Positions 4,523 through 8,401 of a DNA stretch of 8,401 nucleotides are shown here, piece by piece. The stretch comes from CAZUAQ01 sp964618455 (GTDB lineage: Bacteria > Planctomycetota > Phycisphaerae > UBA1845 > PWPN01). Position 1 is the stretch's first letter. The number at the start of each line of letters is the position of its first letter. The notes beneath the pieces are model-generated. The model had not been told where the DNA came from. It saw only the letters and a list, made by a program, of their open reading frames with translations, and did no database searches. A program made the position numbers and the translations under genes. The stretch is taken from NCBI GenBank assembly GCA_964618455.1, contig CAZUAQ010000096.1, forward strand, positions 1-8,401, given 5' to 3'.

Positions 4523-5119
4523 GTGACTGTAGCTTATGAGATTGATCAGAAAGTGGATCGAGAACGCATTGCTTCCGCCGTCCGCGAGATTCTCCTCGCC
4601 GTGGGTGAGGATCCCGATCGCGAAGGATTGCTCGACACGCCGATGCGCGTGGCGCGCATGTACGAAGAACTCTTCGACGGTCTGAAGCAGGACCCTGCCG
4701 AGCATCTCGAAACCGTCTTCGATGAAGATTACGATGAACTGGTCGTGCTGCGCGACATCCCCTTCAACTCGATGTGCGAACATCACATGATGCCCTTCAT
4801 CGGCCAGGCCCACATTGCTTATCTTCCGAACGGGAAGGTCGTGGGTATCTCGAAACTGGCCCGGGTGGTCGACTCCTACGCCCATCGTCCCCAAGTGCAG
4901 GAACGCATGACCAACCAGATTGCGGACATCCTTTACGAGAAGCTGAATGCCAAAGGCGTCGCGGTGATTCTGAAAGCCACGCACGGCTGCATGACCTGTC
5001 GCGGCATCAAGAAGCCCGGGACCATGATGGTCACGTCGTCGCTCCGCGGCCGCTGCAAAGCCGACCCGCGAACGCGTTCCGAAGTCATGTCGTTCCTTGG
5101 TAACGGCGATCGCCATTGA
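4523..5119 (+). CDS. folE: GTP cyclohydrolase I
   Basis: A cytosolic enzyme that opens and rearranges GTP to 7,8-dihydroneopterin triphosphate. This is the first step to tetrahydrofolate and biopterin, and to the 7-deazaguanine of queuosine. It is full length for the family: 198 residues from GTG 4523, or 200 from ATG 4517. Numbered from the ATG, MCEHHMMPF (86-94) supplies the zinc ligands Cys87 and His90 plus the neighbouring catalytic His89. ATHGCMTCRGIKKPG (154-168) supplies the third ligand Cys158. PNGKVVGISKLARVVDSYAHRPQVQER (104-130) is the conserved central block. LLDTPMRVARMYEELF (38-53) is the typical N-terminal motif, and the C-terminus RTRSEVMSFL is also typical. All zinc-binding residues are present, so it should be active. 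It has its own possible promoter and is followed after 36 bp by the nucleoside-type importer genes on the same strand. Confidence 0.97.
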   Translation: MTVAYEIDQKVDRERIASAVREILLAVGEDPDREGLLDTPMRVARMYEELFDGLKQDPAEHLETVFDEDYDELVVLRDIPFNSMCEHHMMPFIGQAHIAYLPNGKVVGISKLARVVDSYAHRPQVQERMTNQIADILYEKLNAKGVAVILKATHGCMTCRGIKKPGTMMVTSSLRGRCKADPRTRSEVMSFLGNGDRH

Positions 5120-5155
5120 TTCGACCGCTACCGTCCTCGAGTCGTGAGAGGCCAC

Positions 5156-6220
5156 ATGTATTCTCCGCATCACGCCACGGGATGGCGGGTTGTCGCGTTC
5201 ACCGCCGTGCTTTCCATGGCCACTCTCTTTGCGACTGCCTGTGATTCGCGCAGCGGTGCTTCGAACAGCGACTCAACCGTTTTCCGCGTCGCCGTCGTGG
5301 TACCGGGCTCCACGGCCGATCAGGGTTGGAATTACAGCGCGAAAGAGGCGGCCGATCTCATCAACGCCGAGATGAAACTCGCAGAGAAGGTCACCTTCCT
5401 CGAGAACGTCGAGTCGTCTCAGATGCAGTCGGTGCTGCGCGATCTCGCCCGGGATGGCTATGCCCTGGTGCTCTGTCACGGCTACGAGTTCCATCAACCC
5501 GTCAAAGAGGTCGCCCCGGATTTCCTCAAGACGTCTTTCGTGATCAGCGGGTATGATCAATCCGACCCGCACTTCGGCAGCATCGTCTATCAACTCGGTG
5601 AAGCGGCCTATCTCTGCGGTGCGGCGGCCTCGCAGATCAGCGAGACCGGGCACGTCGGGTTCATCGCCGCCATGGCCGTGCCGCCGGTCGTGCTCTGTTA
5701 CGAAGGCTATCGCAACGGTTTTCTCGACCATCGCCCGGACGGATCGGTCGGTCAGGCGGTCTACATCGAAGGTTCGCAACCTTGGGAAGACTCGGCGGCC
5801 GCGAAGGCGAAGACGCAGGCCCTGTTGCGACTGACCCGCCCGAAACGCGTGGATGTCCTGTTCCAGAACGCCGATGCCGCCAGCCGCGGGATCTTTGAAG
5901 CGGTCGAGGAGCATGGCGAGCCGATTTACGTCTTCGGGGCCAATCGGGATCAGAACGCCACCTCCGCTACGTCGAAGATTCCCGCCTCGGCGGTGATCCA
6001 CGTGGACCAGGCGTTCCTGCGCGTCGCGCGGGCCGTCAAAGCGGGCACGTACACTCCCCGTGTCGAGTCCGAGACGCTCGCCTCCGGCGTGATCGAATGC
6101 GTCCTCCATCCTGAACTCGACAGCATGCTCGGAACGGCAACTGCCGGTAGGGTCCGCGACGTGATCGACCAGGCGCGCGAGGGTATCATCAGCGGCGCGA
6201 TTGATCCCTACGCCAAGTAA
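5156..6220 (+). CDS. BMP-family (PnrA-like) substrate-binding lipoprotein of an ABC importer
   Basis: Extracytoplasmic receptor of the basic membrane protein family (BmpA, PnrA/TmpC, NupN type). Characterised members bind purine nucleosides and hand them to an ABC permease. From ATG 5156 it is 354 residues, with a signal peptide ending in ATAC (Cys29). FRVAVVVPGSTADQGWNYSA (residues 43-62) corresponds to the family's opening strand and ligand loop. CHGYEFHQPVKEVAPDF follows (from 107), then the family pattern of YQLGEAAYLCGAAA, GHVGFIAAM and GYRNGF. DVLFQNADAASRGIFEAVEE and a late GANRDQN line the second lobe. The start is ATG 5156, with GAGAGG 4 nt upstream; GTG 5144 is possible. It lies between folE and the ATPase gene, likely in one operon. 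The ligand is predicted from family only; the TADQGWN loop differs from the common GDKSFND form. Confidence 0.92.
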   Translation: MYSPHHATGWRVVAFTAVLSMATLFATACDSRSGASNSDSTVFRVAVVVPGSTADQGWNYSAKEAADLINAEMKLAEKVTFLENVESSQMQSVLRDLARDGYALVLCHGYEFHQPVKEVAPDFLKTSFVISGYDQSDPHFGSIVYQLGEAAYLCGAAASQISETGHVGFIAAMAVPPVVLCYEGYRNGFLDHRPDGSVGQAVYIEGSQPWEDSAAAKAKTQALLRLTRPKRVDVLFQNADAASRGIFEAVEEHGEPIYVFGANRDQNATSATSKIPASAVIHVDQAFLRVARAVKAGTYTPRVESETLASGVIECVLHPELDSMLGTATAGRVRDVIDQAREGIISGAIDPYAK

Positions 6221-6239
6221 CGCCCCGAACACTCCCGTC

Positions 6240-6244
6240 GAGGA
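6240..6244 (+). promoter_or_regulatory. Ribosome binding site GAGGA that decides a TTG start for the ATPase
   Basis: GAGGA lies 7 nt upstream of the TTG at 6252. No in-frame ATG or GTG exists near the start of the conserved ABC domain. The upstream TTG at 6201 would overlap the preceding gene and has no such site. Confidence 0.55.
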
Positions 6245-6251
6245 CCTTCGA

Positions 6252-7748
6252 TTGCTCGCGCTGCGTCACATCACACGGCGATTCGGCACGCTCACCGCTT
6301 TGGATGACGTCTCCGTGGAGTTCGAGCCCGGGCGCGTCCATGGCGTCCTTGGCGAGAACGGCGCGGGCAAGACGACACTGATGCGCGTGGCGGCTGGACT
6401 GTGTCGACCCGACGCCGGCGAAATCCTGATTGAAAATTCCTCCCTGCCTCCCGGTTCCGCCGTCGCCGCGCAACGCGCCGGCATCGCCATGGTCCATCAG
6501 CATTTCATGCTGGTTCCCACGCTCACCGTGGCGGAGAACTGCCTGCTCGGCCGACGGGATCTCCCGCAATGGTTCACGCGCATCCATGTTCCCGATCGAT
6601 TGCGCGAATTGGCCTCGCGCATCGGCCTCGACGTGCAGCCGGACCAGCGCGTGGAGTCACTGAGCGTCGGTCAGCGTCAGCGCGTCGAGATTCTCCGGGC
6701 GCTGTTTCCATCGCCCAAAGTGCTCATCCTCGACGAACCCACTGCCGTGCTCACGCCGCAGGAAACCGAGCAGTTCTTTCATGCCGTGGACCGTCTTCGC
6801 GAGGAGGGACTCGCGATCGTCTTCATCAGCCACAAGCTGGCGGAGGTGGAACGCCTTTGCGACACGCTGACCATTCTTCGGCACGGGCGATGCGTCTATC
6901 AGGGACCGGCTGACGAGCTGACGCGAAACGAGATGGCGGCGCGGATGGTCGGTGAGGACATCCCAGGAGATGTTCGACTGCGGGATCGTGAATCAGCGGG
7001 CGAGCTCGTGTTCACGATGGACCATGTGGACGCCGAAGACCGCGCGACCGGACGGCGTATCGTCGATGTCTCTTTGGACGTTCGCGGCGGCGAGATCCTG
7101 GGCATCGCCGGGGTCGAAGGGAACGGTCAGGATGTGTTCGCGGCGTTGATCATGGGCTTGCTGCCGACGTCCTCGGGACAGTTGCGATTAAACGGCAACC
7201 CGATCGATCACCTGAGCACGGCAGTTCGTACGCGAGCAGGCATCGCCCACATCGCCGAGGATCGAACGCACCAGGCCCTTGTTCCGGACATGACACTACG
7301 CGAGAACATGATCCTGAAGACATACACCGCGGGCCGTTTTTCACGCGCGGGTCTCTTGAGTCGCCGGGCCATCGCGGCTTACGCGGATGACAAGCTGGAT
7401 CGTTTTGATGTGCGGGCGGCCTCTCCGGAATCGCCGGCGCGTGACCTGTCCGGCGGCAATCAGCAGAAGCTCGTGCTGGCCCGCGAACTTTCGAGCGAAC
7501 CGCACCTCATCCTGGCGCACAACCCTGTACGCGGTCTCGATGTCGCTGCCACGCGCTTCGTCTTCGATCGCCTGCGCGAACAGCGCCATCGTGGCGCGGC
7601 CATCCTGCTGATGCACAGCGATCTCGACGAACTGCTGGAAGTGGCGGATCGTGTCGCGGTGCTCTATGGCGGGCGCGTGTGGATGACCTCCTGGCCGCAG
7701 ACGGATCGCGCGGAGATCGGCCGCCTCATGATGGGGGTCGAGAAATGA
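6252..7748 (+). CDS. Double-domain ABC ATPase of a BMP-type nucleoside/sugar importer (RbsA/NupA-like)
   Basis: Cytoplasmic energy-coupling subunit, 498 residues from TTG 6252, normal for a fused pair of nucleotide-binding domains. Domain 1 is complete: Walker A GENGAGKTT (34-42), Q-loop MVHQHF (Gln83), signature LSVGQRQRVEILRAL (from 137), Walker B VLILDEPTAVLTP (Asp161, Glu162) and switch His194 in FISHKL. Domain 2 is degenerate as usual in this family. Its Walker A reads GVEGNGQDVF (no Lys-Thr), it keeps LSGGNQQKLVLARE (from 399), and Walker B reads LILAHNPVRGLD (419-430), without the catalytic Glu. Domain 1 is therefore probably the main ATP-hydrolysing site. The gene begins 31 bp after the receptor gene and ends in an ATGA overlap with the permease gene, which indicates translational coupling in one operon. 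Confidence 0.95.
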   Translation: MLALRHITRRFGTLTALDDVSVEFEPGRVHGVLGENGAGKTTLMRVAAGLCRPDAGEILIENSSLPPGSAVAAQRAGIAMVHQHFMLVPTLTVAENCLLGRRDLPQWFTRIHVPDRLRELASRIGLDVQPDQRVESLSVGQRQRVEILRALFPSPKVLILDEPTAVLTPQETEQFFHAVDRLREEGLAIVFISHKLAEVERLCDTLTILRHGRCVYQGPADELTRNEMAARMVGEDIPGDVRLRDRESAGELVFTMDHVDAEDRATGRRIVDVSLDVRGGEILGIAGVEGNGQDVFAALIMGLLPTSSGQLRLNGNPIDHLSTAVRTRAGIAHIAEDRTHQALVPDMTLRENMILKTYTAGRFSRAGLLSRRAIAAYADDKLDRFDVRAASPESPARDLSGGNQQKLVLARELSSEPHLILAHNPVRGLDVAATRFVFDRLREQRHRGAAILLMHSDLDELLEVADRVAVLYGGRVWMTSWPQTDRAEIGRLMMGVEK

Positions 7749-8401
7749 TGCTTCGCTGGGAACAGGACTCCTGGTGGCACCGCCTTCTTCAGCCGTTGGC
7801 GGCGATTGTCATCGCGACGTTACTGGCGGCGTTGCTCATTGCGGTTTTGCAGCGTCCACCGATTCCAGTGCTCGCGGCCCTGGTCACCGGTCCGCTGGGC
7901 AGCAGCTACCGCTTCTTCGACGCGCTGGGACGTGTCTGTCCGCTGCTGCTGTGCGGCCTGGCGGTGGCGGTCGCTTTTCGATGCCAAACGTGGAACATCG
8001 GCGTCGAAGGCCAGTATCTCTTCGGTGCGATTGCTGCGACGGCGCTCGGTATCACGTTGACGGCGTGGCCGGGATGGCTTCTGATCCCGCTCATCCTCGC
8101 GATCTCTTTCATCGCCGGCGCGCTCTACGCGCTTGTGCCCACCATACTTGAAAACCGCCGGCACGTGCCGCTGGTGCTGAGCACGATTCTGCTGAACTTC
8201 GTCGCCATCTCCTTCGTGAGCTATCTGACGCAGGGGCCCATGCGTGGCAGCGATCCCTCCGCCGCCCAGTCCGACCCGATCGCCGCGCAAGCCCAGGTCG
8301 GACGCCTTGTCACGCAAACCGACTTTCATGCCGGCGTGCTGCTGGCATTGGGGATCGCCCTCGTCCTCTACGTTCTTCTCTCGCGGAGTACGTTCGGCTT
8401 T
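7745..8401 (+). CDS. ABC importer permease, BPD_transp_2 family (NupB/YufP-like), 3' end outside window
   Basis: Inner-membrane channel subunit, open for 219 codons without a stop to the window edge; members usually have about 350 residues, so roughly 130 are missing. It starts at ATG 7745, in the ATGA overlap with the ATPase stop. Hydrophobic segments lie at about residues 16-36, 60-80, 88-106, 111-132, 143-162 and 196-213. WNIGVEGQYLFGA (83-95) is the family hallmark (normally FNIG-x-EGQ), and LSTILLNF (145-152) matches the conserved S-T-I-x-LN segment. Between about 163 and 195 lies a polar loop (TQGPMRGSDPSAAQSD), placed like the family's periplasmic loop. Together with the upstream receptor and ATPase it builds an importer. 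A second, related permease gene is expected downstream. Confidence 0.93.
   Translation, partial: MMLRWEQDSWWHRLLQPLAAIVIATLLAALLIAVLQRPPIPVLAALVTGPLGSSYRFFDALGRVCPLLLCGLAVAVAFRCQTWNIGVEGQYLFGAIAATALGITLTAWPGWLLIPLILAISFIAGALYALVPTILENRRHVPLVLSTILLNFVAISFVSYLTQGPMRGSDPSAAQSDPIAAQAQVGRLVTQTDFHAGVLLALGIALVLYVLLSRSTFGF

Noticed and set aside
4331..5173. Long minus-strand open frame of 280 codons opposite folE
   Set aside because: folE is unambiguous by its zinc-site motifs. The opposite frame has no recognisable domain and runs past both ends of folE into neighbouring sequence, as GC-rich antisense shadows do.
5273..6232. Long open frame of 319 codons on the minus strand opposite the BMP receptor
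   Set aside because: It is a mirror of the strong plus-strand coding bias in GC-rich DNA, has low-complexity Arg/Asp/Gly composition, and lacks a start signal. The receptor on the plus strand has clear family motifs.
1..8401. CRISPR array, tRNA, rRNA or a transposase gene
   Set aside because: No regularly spaced repeats, no cloverleaf-like or rRNA-like stretch, and no DDE or serine/tyrosine recombinase motifs were seen in any reading frame.

Overview
The window reads as an assembled stretch of a Gram-negative-type bacterial genome. It has several exported lipoproteins with Cys after a hydrophobic leader, an inner-membrane ABC importer, and sigma70-like promoters. The main part (about 1140-8401) is GC-rich. 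The first 1.1 kb is visibly AT-richer and shares no codon style with the rest. The host lineage cannot be fixed from sequence alone; a planctomycete-like bacterium is a weak guess.

Layout. (1) Positions 1-1122 form an AT-rich island. It holds one unrecognised polytopic membrane protein gene, split by a +1 frameshift at a run of nine T. A 24-bp direct repeat (23/24 identical) lies on either side, at 63-86 and 1251-1274. (2) Positions 1123-1542 hold no convincing gene but are crowded with inverted repeats. (3) Positions 1543-4451 carry four small genes in alternating orientation: a membrane kinase/cytidylyltransferase of the dolichol/phytol kinase type (minus), a lipoprotein resembling the DUF2279/VanZ-like group (plus), a two-helix membrane protein with TPR-like repeats (minus), and an unrecognised lipoprotein (plus). 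Between them are recognisable divergent promoters and a convergent hairpin. (4) Positions 4523-8401 form a plus-strand block: folE (GTP cyclohydrolase I), then a BMP-family substrate-binding lipoprotein, a double-domain ABC ATPase and the first permease. The permease is cut by the window edge.

How the genes work together. The last three genes form a nucleoside-type ABC importer of the BMP/NupA-NupB (RbsA-like ATPase, BPD_transp_2 permease) class. A second permease is expected just beyond the window. folE lies directly upstream with a 36-bp gap, so GTP-consuming pterin or deazapurine synthesis and (deoxy)nucleoside uptake may share a transcript. The kinase-like gene and the divergent DUF2279-like lipoprotein may both serve the envelope, but this is inference. 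No CRISPR array, rRNA, tRNA, transposase or integrase was found.
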